Positions 45,401 through 56,432 of a stretch of DNA of 64,000 bases are shown here, piece by piece (the first letter of the stretch is position 1; each line of letters begins with the position of its first letter). The position numbers and the translations under genes were made by a program. Origin of the DNA: Neelides folsomi (lineage: Eukaryota > Arthropoda > Collembola > Neelipleona > Neelidae); the NCBI GenBank assembly GCA_034687125.1, contig JAQGBZ010000062.1, positions 175,321 through 239,320 on the forward strand, given 5' to 3'. The notes under the pieces were generated by a model, which saw only the letters and a list, made by a program, of their open reading frames with translations, did no database searches and had not been told where the DNA came from.

Positions 45401-48400
45401 AAAAAGTTTCAAGGGAAGTACCGACGTTCGAAGCATTTTCTGAAGGCCCTTCAATGCCCCAACGATCTCCAATGACCAACGGGATGAATTATTGCAAGGC
45501 TCGGGAAACTCATCAAGATTTCAGTCAGTCCAAGGCTCATGCATCGAGGAAACAACGTGGTCGTTGGACTGTCAAACTTCATTTATATCAAATCACCATG
45601 TTAAATGGGCTGTATGAGAAATCGTCTCCGATGCAAGATGACATGTCTGATTCGTGCAGGTGGAAGCCTTTGGTCAGAATGAACAATGGGAGGGAATGGA
45701 AATGTATTTATTGCACTTGTTTTTCTCCCAACCCTTTTACTCCGTTTCCAACTTGGGAGTGGAGTAAATATGGTTAAAAATGAGCGGTCCATAGGAGGTT
45801 TTATTGGACCATCACGGGCCGTCTTCCTCATGGAATTTAATTTGTAGGGATAAAAAGGCGACCTTGGGAGAATGAAGCTCTTCGAAAGCCCTAAAGGCCT
45901 CCAGCCAACTTTGTAACTCATTCTTCGGCCCACAATGAGGAACAGGGAGTTGAGGAGAATCATCATTGTTTTCCTTCCCCAGCCCCTCCTCCGTCAGATT
46001 AGCAAACTCAGGTGCTCCAAAAGAGCGAGCACAACAAGGGCCAAATGCATCATGTACATATTTACCAAATGTATGCATTGAGTATTTAAATATCTCCTGA
46101 GCTGGGTTGTAATGAAACCGCCATTTGAGCTTGAATCAGGGGAAAAGATGGTAATTTATTATATTGGATGGGTTGTGTAAGATGCGCCTGAGTCGGCCTG
46201 TTCACCTGAGGTAACTCTTCCATTGTCGTCCTAATAATAAGATAAATCATTTGGAGTGGCAGAGGAGGGCGAGGCGGGCCAGGGAGTCATGGCCAATCTC
46301 TCAAAATGGGCAGCTTGTCCCCTTTCTATTAGAAGCTCCTGCGACGATCCTCGCCGCAGTGGCAACCCAACCGACATGACTCCTTGTAAAGTCCCCAAAT
46401 TTCCAACCTTCCCTACTCTGAGCAATTCCTCCAATTTTTTTCCCTGGTCGTTTGATGGGATTAAATGGGCTGCCGTTCTGGATCGTGAAGTTGGGAAGGA
46501 CACCTGGCACCGTGTGGGGAATGTCAATAAGAGCTTAAACGACTCAATTTGCCCTTTCTTAAATGAGCATTAGCTTTTGGTTTACAGGGGTTTGTCCTCT
46601 CTTGAACGCTTTCAAGTTCCTTGCGGTTCTTCCCGCAATCCAACCCTTTCTCTTCCCCTTGTTATTCCTGAAATTAAGGACTCGAGGAATTTAAGCCTAA
46701 TGTGTATATTTCCTGGCCGATAAACTGCTAGAGTTTAATGAGTGTTTAGGCCTTGATTCGCCCTGGCGGTTTATGGGAAAGAGAAAGAGAGATTGAGGAC
46801 AGATTCGAAGCTGAACCGAATTCTTGGAGATTTGAAATTAAGGTGTGGCGATTTCTTGGCTCAGCCACCTCGGCAGAAGAGTTGAATGAAATATGCGGAG
46901 TGAGCTGGTGGGTTCCTCACATGCAGCTCCGCACATCTATGCATGTTTACATGTACGTTGGGGGGGAACAAGTGGAGTTATTGCACTGCAAGGATCGACA
47001 ATGGAATATCTTTGTTCACCCTCGAACTGAACTTGGCACTCAATGTGGAAAATTCAAAGAGAATTTATTGCGTCGTCCGTCGTCTCTCATCCTCTGTAAA
47101 TCTGAACAGAGTCACAAAACCAGCTCTGGAGGCTTCGCCAGCCCAAACAACTTTGACTCCTTCAGGTGATGAGAATAATACAAGGTGTGCTTTTGATTCA
47201 ACGTTCCGCCGTTCTTTCGGTAGCTTCGATTTTTCCTTCTGGACAATCCTCGGCCCCAACAATGTAAATTACACAAGAGGAGAAATCCGAACAAAGCAAT
47301 AATTAATGAAAAAACTGGTGAGAAGGATTTCAAAACAATCCAAAGCTTCGAGAATGAATTTTAAATAAGTTGTAAAGATTTCTCAATCCTTCCCATGGCC
47401 AAAGAACTCATCTCTGTATTTCCAAATTGTAGCCCAATAATTTTGACTGAATTACAAGGAAACCCTTTTAATTAAGTTCACGGCGTTCACGCATTCCTCT
47501 CTGTTGTGAAGGGTTAATCTTCTCTAAATTGATGATCTGTGGAGAAGTTTGGCCGATTGAAGGTAGAATGTGACAATTCAATTAGAGGGGGAACGCCGTA
47601 TGAAAAAATTGGACCAGCCACTCGTTCAGCCGTTACTTATGAATGAGCAGATTCTGACTTTTAACCTTCTACAGTTCATATCTTTACTCTTACTCTTGAT
47701 TTAACGCTCATCACTGTAAGGGAATTCTTGATCAGTGTCGATGATTTCTTATTTATGAGAATTATATCAGCTCAAAGTCGGCGCTAAGAGAATTCTTAAG
47801 GCCATTTGGTATCCTAATGGGAAATCCAGAGCATTTTTATATCTCGGTTTATGAATACAAGCATGAGAACAACAACAGCTGCCGATCATTCCTTGGACAA
47901 ACTCTCACAACTCACAAACATCTCAATCTCTCCGACGATTTATTTCAATTTAACGATTCGACCACTTCGTATATAAACTTGGTCATTTAAATGCAAAGTA
48001 ATGAAAGGGAATGCATTTCTATTTAATAACATCATGTCATACACGGGCCGAAAGTGTTTTTAAAAAATAGGAATCCATAAAATCCCTTTCTCAATTCTCT
48101 TATTGCAATAAAACATAAATAAAGGAATAAACTCACTTTCTATAAAAGGAACGCAAGAAAGGTGTGGAAATAATGGAAGAAACTATGCGGCAAAATATTC
48201 GCGAAAATATTTTTATTAGCAATTGATGCATGAAATTGAATGAATGTATTATGGACTGGGTTGGGAATTTGAGCGAGAAATAATAAATGGGGTTTGAATA
48301 GGAAGAAGGTGTGGATATTTGATATTCAACTAAAAGTTCTCAACCGCGCACTTACACTAACCTTCCTTCGTCAGGGCATAAATGCAAACCATAATAATTT

Positions 48401-48791
48401 TTTGATGATGAGGATTCGAAACGGTTTTGGTCGTTAGGGTCCTTTGGGGAAGAAGTGAGGGGAACAAATTTCGCATTACAGAAAAGCCTCTCTTGCTCTC
48501 CTTTGGTTTTCTGGGATTAGGGGAATTAAACCACAAGTAGACAGCTATGACAGAAAAAACTTTCCCGTTCAAATTCATCCACCAAGAATCAATTGAAGGA
48601 AACGAGGAAATGCACTTCTTTGTAAATTTGCAACTTAAGGAGAATTAAATAGAATTTGACTTACTTTTGAGTCGCTGCTTTCGTCTGAGGGTCCACAAGA
48701 AGTGAAGGATGGCAATGAGAACAAGAGTTGTTAAAAATGTTCCTATCACTGCTCCAGCCACTGAACCTCCAGTATATTCGCAATCAGCCAT
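24444..48791 (-). CDS. Single-pass membrane PDZ protein with giant Lys/Glu-rich disordered tail
   Basis: Six coding exons deduced from splice sites and phase: 48791-48665, 44172-44077, 35013-34964, 29220-29076, 28997-28765, 28277-24444; 1494 residues. N-terminus MADCEYTGGSVAGAVIG with one transmembrane helix (about 11-34) and a basic stop-transfer (RRKQR). Then a cytosolic linker with YDNPGF (61-66) and a PDZ domain (about 95-177) with the carboxylate-loop motif GLGF. The PDZ half LPGDQIVGMTV..EDAITLLSYASPYEV resembles the AHNAK/periaxin type. The rest is low-complexity: KEEKMKEEK-type repeats at about 470-645, Ser/Glu tracts and LKLPKF-like motifs, then an ordered-looking end (MTLPQKTITQIVLGQEPGQPFSIVDG). 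The start is chosen for its Kozak context (AAAAATGG) and a UTR acceptor just upstream. Probable role: cortical or membrane scaffold (inference). Extra or alternative exons in the long introns are possible. Confidence 0.75.
26990..27520 (-). repeat. Degenerate coding tandem repeat (KEEKMKEEK type)
   Basis: About 175 residues made almost only of Lys and Glu with interspersed Met, Leu, Arg and Ile, in short units such as EEKMKEEK, EEKLKEEK and EEKRKEEK. The coding strand is purine-rich throughout. The units vary at synonymous positions, so the array is old or constrained rather than a fresh slippage product. It is expected to form a charged single alpha-helix or coiled coil. Confidence 0.85.
28278..34963 (-). 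other. Introns 3-5 of the membrane-PDZ gene
   Basis: Intron 5 is 487 bp, intron 4 only 78 bp (28998-29075), intron 3 about 5.7 kb. Intron 3 is AT-rich to 29.9 kb and then noticeably more GC-rich, with open frames on both strands (29978-30244 minus, 30834-31211 plus) that I cannot identify. No further exon with convincing phase was found. Confidence 0.4.
29978..30244 (-). CDS. Possible small tail-anchored membrane protein (hypothetical)
   Basis: A single 88-codon frame in intron 3, on the same strand as the host gene, with ATG at 30244. The N-terminal half is charged and helical (MMMRRILEFMRRWRRLDREP), then polar. It ends in one hydrophobic helix (YFLSCFMMAMSLLIFKII) and a short basic tail, the layout of a tail-anchored or small regulatory membrane protein. 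No family recognised. It could equally be an alternative exon of the PDZ gene or a chance frame. Confidence 0.25.
   Translation of the reverse strand: MGIEGSDGGYMEMMMRRILEFMRRWRRLDREPQREAETMKPDGLGPNEQNENSFNVKFQQYPPFVYFLSCFMMAMSLLIFKIIAKNVQ
41797..42782 (-). mobile_element. Internally deleted mariner-type transposon
   Basis: 986-bp element with terminal inverted repeats: 21 bp identical (CAGGGTGGGCCATTAATTGCG) and imperfect for about 10 more. A TA target duplication lies at 41795-41796 and 42783-42784. The transposase reading frame runs on the minus strand. TA duplication, TIR length and the SPDLTPLDF catalytic motif place it in the IS630/Tc1/mariner superfamily. It sits in intron 2 of the membrane-PDZ gene with its transposase in the same orientation as the host transcript. 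Confidence 0.9.
41920..42560 (-). pseudogene. Broken mariner-type transposase
   Basis: From ATG at 42560 the frame encodes a helix-turn-helix N-terminus (MDNRRRLTKEERIYVIKEY..., then SSSTIRSLLKKF and RRLSAEINMSRTSLRRMLKD). It then jumps directly to NEKFGTKWIERGGPLAWPPR and SPDLTPLDFFVWGYVKDKVY. The middle of the catalytic domain, including the first two acidic residues of the DDE/D triad, is deleted; only the last Asp region remains. A frameshift near 42075-42095, beside a short duplication (GAGTTCTGGAGTTCT), separates it from the C-terminal piece (ELQKLDELKAAITQVFEEIP to stop at 41920). It cannot encode active transposase. Confidence 0.85.
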
Positions 48792-48801
48792 TTTTATTAA
48801 T

Positions 48802-49060
48802 TCTAAGATATTAAAACATTGATAATTCGATTGATACAATAAACAGGATAGTTCTTTTATCTCATCTTACAATTGAAAGGAAAGCAAATAATATTTGAAA
48901 TATTAATTTAGATCAATTTAAGATAATAATAAAATATTACCTTTATGACTTTTTCAAACGTTGAATAAATCTTGTTGAAGTGTAGAATTGTGTTGAATTA
49001 TTTTGGGAAAATGAAGAGTGAATTGAATAGGGGAATTAAAGCTAAGTTTCTTGATTGTCA
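48802..49060 (-). promoter_or_regulatory. 5' UTR exon and intron of the membrane-PDZ gene
   Basis: On the minus strand a consensus donor (AAAG|GTAATA, exon end 48941) and an acceptor (ATATCTTAG, exon start 48802) define a 138-bp 5' UTR intron directly before the ATG at 48791. The non-coding first exon lies upstream of 48941. I could not place the transcription start, and the right limit given here is approximate. Confidence 0.45.
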
Positions 49061-52000
49061 CATAGCGAAGGATCACTCAACCGGGGAGTCACATATGTAA
49101 GGAGGTCTTTTGGTCCTCAGGACGAGGAAGTGAGCTGCATCTCTCTTCAAGGTGTGTCTTATTGAATATTGATTGGGAAATGGGATTGCCGGACGATTGT
49201 GTGTGTCTCTTCAGTTGTCCTACTTGCGGGGAATGTCTATGTGTGTGTGTGCGGTTTTGTGAGTCTACTCACGCTTCTCTCGTCTCGTCGACCATCTCGT
49301 TTTCCCCATTAGATTCTCCTGTTGGTCACTTCGCTTTATCTGCAAAAGAGATCTCTTCTCAGGCATGGAAAATGAATAGGAGGCTTAAATTGTCCATATG
49401 AACATGCATGAATATTTATTATTTCCCCCTCTTCCAATTGGTATGCAGACTCCATAAATTTATTATGTGAGAAGCCCAAGATGCGGATTCCACTAATTTT
49501 TAACTTCATCCTCCGTTCACACGAAGAGGACGACTAATGACGCGAGGAAATTCTCCTTTTTTAACTAAACGCCCTAATCAATGGCTCTTTTCTCTCCTCT
49601 TTTAAAACAAACTAACGAGGATTCACGATCATGCAATAACAATGTTCATCTTCTTCTAGTAAAACATCCAATAGGACTCATGCGAGAGAGAAAAGTCCAC
49701 ATATCACCTTTTTCATTGCTGGGACATTCAAAACATGGGCTAATGTAATGTATGCACATCTCTTCCTGGTCTTCCTGATCCTCTCTATTATATTATATGA
49801 TGTCTCATAAAAGAGCGAGAAATGAAAATATGATTACGCAATGTTATCCTCAAACAATGATTATGTTCTTAAGATAAAAGAATTATCCGCTTGTATATTT
49901 CCTTCATTTGTCAACAACAATAAATGCTTTTCTACCTTCAAAACACGCGTTAGGAAAATGAGTCTCACACATTCCTCCGTTGTTATCCTGTGTATTAGAG
50001 TGGAGCCGACGTAAAAATGACAAGGGTGGATTACAATTGTACAAATAAGCAATAATTTTCCCTATTGTCACTTGATCCTTCCATCCATTTCGGAATGGGA
50101 CAAATAACTAGCCAAATATTTAGGAACAGAATTCTTCACTCTCATGAGGTAAAATCCACAATTTGGGAAAAGAGACTCTTTCCCTCAACATGATATACTA
50201 TAATGTAGTGTAGCATTATGGGAGTGTTTGGGTCAAAGTCAATAAATGTCAAAATAGTTCCTCTATCACCTGTGTAGGTTCATTATTATACTAGCCCAGG
50301 AACGACATACTAATCAAGTTCTCCACATTCCTCCATGGTACGGAATGAATAAATATGATCAAACTCAACCCACGAAACATTTTGTTCACAACAGATATTA
50401 TAGCTAATGGGCCTTTTCCGTGCAAAAGTTGACAATAGAAGTCCGGCGATGAAGTCCTGTGATGGATCTTCTTCCAACCTGATAAATGTTCCCTCGCCTG
50501 GTACGAACCTCCTGATCAACTGAACAATTGTGAAACATTCTGGATAATGGGGAAAGTTCCACTCCTTCATTTCCAACTTCCTTAAAAATACGTCAGGACT
50601 CCCTTTGCCAATGCTAAATGCCTTTCCGAAGAATCCATGTCAATTAACTGCAGGTAAAAAAGGACGGAACTTGTGGTCCAGACTTGTGACACAGGAAGGC
50701 CCAAACTACTTTGATAATAAATGCCCTGTGTCAGCACATAGTTGAGCTTCCTACTCCACTCATGATTTTATGAAAGAGTCAGGAGTGTAAAACTGGAGTT
50801 GGTCATTTCCTCAAATGGAAAATATTACAAATCCCCATTTATTCCCTCCCTGTGACCGGATGAGTGGAACTAGGGAGGGAACGGAAGCAATCTTCTCCGA
50901 CTCGCTTCTTCTATTTATACTGCATTATTACATTGAAATTTAAAACATCAAGAGTCATTTCTCCCTTCCTTTATCTATCAATTGTCTGGTCTAAATGCCT
51001 CGGTTCATGTCCCAATTAAATTGGGAAAAAACACTTGTCTTCCCCAACTCGAACTTCCAAGATACTTCCAAGTGACAATTAAAGGAGTTTTTAATATTTT
51101 TCTAATGATGAGCAGAGGCGGAGGGAGTTTCAGGGCTGAGTTTGATGAATGAGTCCGCCGTGGTATCTCCACACATTAAAATGGTCGGAGGGATTGGAGA
51201 ATAATCAAGTTTGGAATATATGAAAGAGTGTGTACCTTTTGAGTCTCTCCATGCGGTTGTTGGTAATGATTGTAGTGGCCTGGCTGAGGAGTGTCGGTGG
51301 ACTGCGAGGTGGGGTAGCCGTTTGAGCACTTGTTGTGTTGTGGGGGCTTCTTTTACCGCCGCGAGTCAACCTGTTCCCCAAAGCCATGATCATCCCATTC
51401 CAGTTCAGGGGGAACAGGTAGGCAACAGGTAGAGCCCTCAGGAATCCACTCACCTTCCCTCCAGCCAGATTCCTTTTGTCACCTCCTCCGGTGACACCTA
51501 CATTTCCATATCAATGGTGCAGGGCAGGTGGAAGAGCCCTTTCAAGGGACTTCTTTCCTTTTAAAAATTATGGCTAATCGTAATCCACCGGCAATTCACG
51601 TAATCTTTCCCCGTCCCTTTAATGGAATGACGGGAGGGTGACAAGCAGAAAGATGGTCCCGCTCGTCCCCTTCCTTGTCCTTTTACCCTTAGATTTATAT
51701 ACTTTGTACTTGATTTCTAATTTCGACCCTTTCACTTTTAGAATGAAGGACCCGTTGAATCGGTCGAATCTCTTGATCCTTTCTCCTAATCAGGGGATTC
51801 TTTACATTCTCGTCCCATCAGGGAGATTATTATTAATCCTCTGATACTGATACAGCAAAATGGACTTAAAAAGGATTCTCGACGGCCTTTTGGAGAGAAA
51901 CCCGTATCATTCAAAGCCCCCTTAAAATTCCTCCCTTGACTCTCTCTCACTTCTCTCTCATCCGTTCCTTACTCGTATTTGAAGCAGGTGAAGAGGGAAA

Positions 52001-54970
52001 AGAAATGTAACGGAAAAAGTGGAAACGAGAAAAACTTCTATTGAGCGAGGAAAAGGGGGCGAAGGAAGCTTTAAAAATAAGGTTGGGAAGAACAATTTAA
52101 GGGATCCCCATTTCCCACTCCTCCCTCGGGCTCTTTCTTTCTCACACACAGAGGATCCCAAATTGACATTTCCCATTCTCTCCGGAGTCCTGGAGGTAGT
52201 TTTGATGAAGGGATGAACCTTCTTTTTACCCTCCGTGTACATAATAGCGTATACAAAGTTTAATAGCAGTGGGTAAATGATACAGGCGATGGAGTAAATA
52301 CTAACCTAGACTCCTTGGGTCTTCTCTCCCGAGGTTCATCGTCTCAGAGCCACTTCTTGTATTAAAGATGATTGATGGAGGGAGAGGTGGGGAGAGAGAG
52401 AGTAATTAGGCGAGAGGAGAATAATTATGAGAGACAATAGAGATTCGGTTCTATAAATAATTTGATAAGTAGGCTCCTCTGCGAGATTAGCAAGGAATGT
52501 AAATTATGAGCGGAGATGAACAAGTGCATGTGTTGAAGTCAGGGACCCCTTTTCTATTTATTTATGGGGGTCACTGTAACTCCACATTCCAAAGTGCCTT
52601 AAATCCCTATTTATATTGTAATATGTGGGCAAGATGTTCTTTGTTTGTGTTGGAATAAATCGTATATGGTGGGTTGGATGAAGGTGGCTCATCTCCCTAC
52701 TACGACTACTATGTATATAACCATCCCTGGTAGAGATGATGATGAGTGTGTGGGGAAAGGGGGAAAAGAGAGCCGTTTAGCAAGTTGGGAGCCTCTAACG
52801 AGATTTCTAGCCAGGGTGACTCGTCTGCATTCCTTCTCATCCATTCCATCATCATTATACTACACAAGGAGTATTAAAGTTCAAGTTCAGGCTCAATCTC
52901 CTGGCCATTTAATTATTAGCTAAACCCCTCCTCGGAATATCCACACATGCATAGATGCTCAATGAGCTGATTCGGATTGCAGAGAGTGCAAAACTCCAGG
53001 ATTCCCCTTTCCGAGCGAGAGGATTTTTAAACTGCTCGACATACCCTAATGTAAAATGGCTCAAGTTGAGATACTACACGCTTTTTCTCCTCCTTTCTTT
53101 CTTGGGATTATTAAGTTTTTGCATAGTGGAGGAAACCTAGTAGTTTTGTTGGTATTTCTTCATTAAGGAGGCTCCGAGGGTGAAAGATGGAAAAAGAGAA
53201 GCGACCACGCCTGCAGCTTCTTAGAGATATTTTCCTTTTGTAGTGTCCGTCTTTCCTCGCATGTATTGTATGTACATAGAAGTATATAGTTGGCCAATAT
53301 GTACGTGTGTATTTATATTATAAATGCATGTTGGAGGATGAACTCAAGTGTTGTTTGCACGAGGAAGAACAAGCGAGGGTACAATTTCGCAGAGAGGAGA
53401 CTCATCTGTAATCCATCAATTTGGGAGGCAGGGAGGAGAGTGATGGGCTATCTGAGGATCGACAATCACAATCGTTGCCTCAGAGGCAATTGAATCTCTC
53501 AATGCGGAGCAAAAAGTTGCTGGATCATCTCCGACGGGAATTAGCATGCAGGAGGAGATGGTCGAAGAAGAATTTACAAAATACGCCGAAGGGTCCAGCA
53601 GAAGTCCAGCAAGGAGAATACCAATGTCCCGCATTCCTTCACTATGCTCAATCCACTTCTTGACACAATTTTTACAATCTACAAGAAGAAAGGGGTTGAT
53701 GAAGCGAAACCAATTGGTTTAAAGCCCATTTCATCACAAAACAATTAGCTGTACAATTATTATTTTTATAATCTTATAAAGAAATAATATTCAATTATTA
53801 TGTAGTTATCTAGTCAAGATTTATTTCGTATTTGGAATATTGATATGCTTTTTAAATGCACCAAACAATAAATACATATCGTTTTATCATAAGAATAAGA
53901 AGAACCTTGAAGAATACATAGCTGCATTTGTACAAGTAATTAGACATTGTAATAAAAACAATCGAATGTTGAAACTGCTCTCTAAACGCAAGCTAAAAGA
54001 ACTTTTCTTACTTTTAAATTACTATTCTGCAATCTTTTAAAATGCATTATTTACACAAACACGGATCTAGAATACTAGTTTTTAAAAGTTTTCCAGCGAA
54101 AAAACATTTGCTCTTGATTGAATAAAAATGTAAGGTCAGCTCCAATAATATTCTACAATATAGCTAAGCTTTAAATGATCGTTAAAGGGTACTAAAAAAG
54201 TTACGAGTTAAGTATAAAGAAATAATTAATGATTATTTCCAGACGCCCAAATAAAACATTAGACATTCCAATAGTTGAAGTATGCGTGTTTGGAATAACG
54301 ACGAAACAATAGGTTGAAACTTTCAAATGAAATATATCATACCATAAGAAATTAACAATTGATATTATAGTACAAGTGTTATACAAAGGAAAAAAATGAG
54401 CATAACTTTATTAATTCGCCTTTTAAGGCAGACCAATTAACCCACTCCACCATCAACATTTTAACTTTACATTCAACATGTATTAAACAAGGTTGAGTTT
54501 TGACTCACTCCTAAATGTAAAAAAATCTATTATTACATTTCATGAATATGAATAATATGCATTTATAAGAGAATTGTAATTGATGGTTTAATTTTGTAAC
54601 ATGATACACACTTGTTCATGTTAAATTTTATTTATTGACTTTTGAGTTTATAACTAAATATGATATACAATACTTGATATGATATAAATAAAATATGGTA
54701 CACATAAATATTTATAAAATGTTTTTATGTGGCTTTAATATTATTTTTACCTAAATGTTTTTAATATTGTTAGTACCTTGTAAGTCTTTTTGTGGGTTGT
54801 AAACAAGCCCAATAAAACATGATCGTTTTTAAAAATATATAGAATTACAAAATGAATGTTATTTTTGGTCTCCATGTCATTAAAGCAATTTAGTAACTTT
54901 AAGAGTCAGATATTTAAGTCTGTTCTACACTCAAAGAATAATCGTAAAAATTAATGGAATTTGTTTAATT
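49061..54970. other. Region between the membrane-PDZ gene and MPV17L2
   Basis: About 5.9 kb. The part to about 53.7 kb is GC-richer, and the part beyond is strongly AT-rich with an abrupt change. It contains the promoter of the PDZ gene at its left end and an unresolved exon-like island at about 53450-53740. Minus-strand frame 50310-50576 (88 codons) is open but unrecognised. A minus-strand AATAAA at 54636-54631 may serve MPV17L2. Confidence 0.4.
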
Positions 54971-55734
54971 TTAGCTTATATCAACCTCGCCAATTTCAAC
55001 AGCGGGTTTAAGATGTGACTTATCGTTTGCAACATAAGATGTGTAAACGTCGTAGCCTAATGAAATCGTGTTATCATAAAGTACTCGGTAACGTGTCGGG
55101 AGAATGGCGAAATTAATCATTTGAGCTGGTGGCCAAATAATCCATTCAGCTAGATAAAGACGGAGAGATTTTGAGTTGAATTCTTCCTTAAACTCTTCAG
55201 CTGAACTTCGTTCAATCAAGGCCAAGGTTAAAAAGAATGTAGTGATTGTCAGCGGAGAACAAATCAATTGATCTATTAAGACCTAATGAGCAAATAAACA
55301 TTAAGAATATTAATTGAAGTTTAAATGTTAATGTTATTTGCGTTATATAATATAGTTATTTATAATTTTTATAGAAATAATGCGAATACTTAAATATTAT
55401 ATATATTGTATAGTTTGTTAACCTTTTTGCAAACGATTTTGAGCGTCCTTCCAGGGATGTATTTGTCCAGCAAATTGTACCAGTGGTGACAAAGGAATCC
55501 GACAGTAAGGCCCGTGGTCCCCATATTAAATGTGCGTCTATGATTTATCTTGTAATTGGATGACTTTAATTTTTCATAATTTTGTTGAAGAATGTCTCCA
55601 GTGGCCGAAAGCGTTACAGAAATCCCAAGGTTTGTAATTAAAAGATGTCTTTTAAACATAAATTGAGTAGCAATCCTTAAATTCGTCATTACGAAACTCT
55701 GGGTGAAACGATTTAAAAATGTCGCCGCTGCCAT
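54971..55734 (-). CDS. MPV17L2: MPV17-like protein 2 (Mpv17/PMP22 family)
   Basis: Two exons, 55734-55423 and 55282-54971; 207 residues, normal for the family. Mpv17/PMP22 proteins are four-helix proteins of the mitochondrial inner or peroxisomal membrane, and MPV17L2 is linked to mitoribosome assembly. Seen: TNLGISVTLSATGDILQQNYEKL (the G-D-x-x-Q family motif), TGLTVGFLCHHWYNLLDKYIPG, and the family signature WIIWPPAQMINFAILPTRYRVLYDN. An upstream acceptor (TTTTCAG, exon edge 55749) shows a 5' UTR intron. The PTRYRVLYDN form favours MPV17L2 over MPV17. Head-to-head with DRC2, about 700 bp apart. Confidence 0.88.
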
Positions 55735-56432
55735 TCTGGATACTTTCACCTGAAAATTAAATGATATAACCACACATTACTTTACAACTTTAATAAAAAT
55801 TAATGATTCTAAGATTATAACTAAAACATTTTGGATGGTGTAACAATAATTATAATTTGGTTAATGAGTTTTACCTAAATAGGAAATAATAAATTTAAAC
55901 CCTAGTCGGTGGAATCTTGAATTAAAACTTTTCGAGTGGAAATAATATCTTAATGATATTTAACAAGTTAAGCTACATCTTGATTAATTTAATGTTCAAT
56001 TTAAATAATTTATATTAATGTAAATTCAATGCAAATGAAAATGCACATGGAAAATATTAAAAGAACCCCTCTAGTTTCGCGTTACTTATCATGATGAATA
56101 ATTTGGGGTTCAATGAGACATCAGACGTTAAATCAAGCTGTACAAATTTTTTTCAATGTGAAATGTTGATGCAAACAAAGACATAAGGGTGCGAAACAAT
56201 CATAAATTGCCAATTTTACTAAATGTAATCAATGTAATTTGTTCTTTTACATATAATAAGTTAGAAAATCCATACTTCATGTATTCGTTCCCCTAACAAT
56301 ATTTCATCTCTTGCCAACATAATAGGCAATCGACCAAACATACTCTTGAAGTTAATTTTGCACCAACTTCCTAACATAGCACATTCATTTCTATAAGTGA
56401 CCCGAAGAAGTCCAACAATTTAACAAGTGGCA
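55735..56432. promoter_or_regulatory. Shared promoter interval of MPV17L2 and DRC2
   Basis: About 700 bp between divergent start codons, AT-rich, containing the MPV17L2 5' UTR intron at its left end. No TATA box or other element could be assigned with confidence. Confidence 0.4.

Larger units (their letters stand above)
35014..48664 (-). other. Long introns 1 and 2 of the membrane-PDZ gene
   Basis: Intron 2 (35014-44076, about 9.1 kb) and intron 1 (44173-48664, about 4.5 kb) are more GC-rich than the intergenic DNA of the window and carry many open frames on both strands without splice logic or recognisable motifs (for example 45385-45777, 46256-46573, 46753-47169). The only identified feature is the transposon at 41797-42782. 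The length and composition suit regulatory DNA, but no specific element is claimed. Confidence 0.4.

Noticed and set aside
45385-47302. Several 90-138-codon frames on both strands in PDZ-gene intron 1, including a protein-like minus frame at 45812-46078
   Set aside because: Overlapping frames on opposite strands, no recognised domains and no consistent splice phases. The GC-richer composition explains the lack of stops.
50310-50576. 88-codon minus-strand frame
   Set aside because: Unrecognised, isolated, no flanking splice or polyadenylation pattern.
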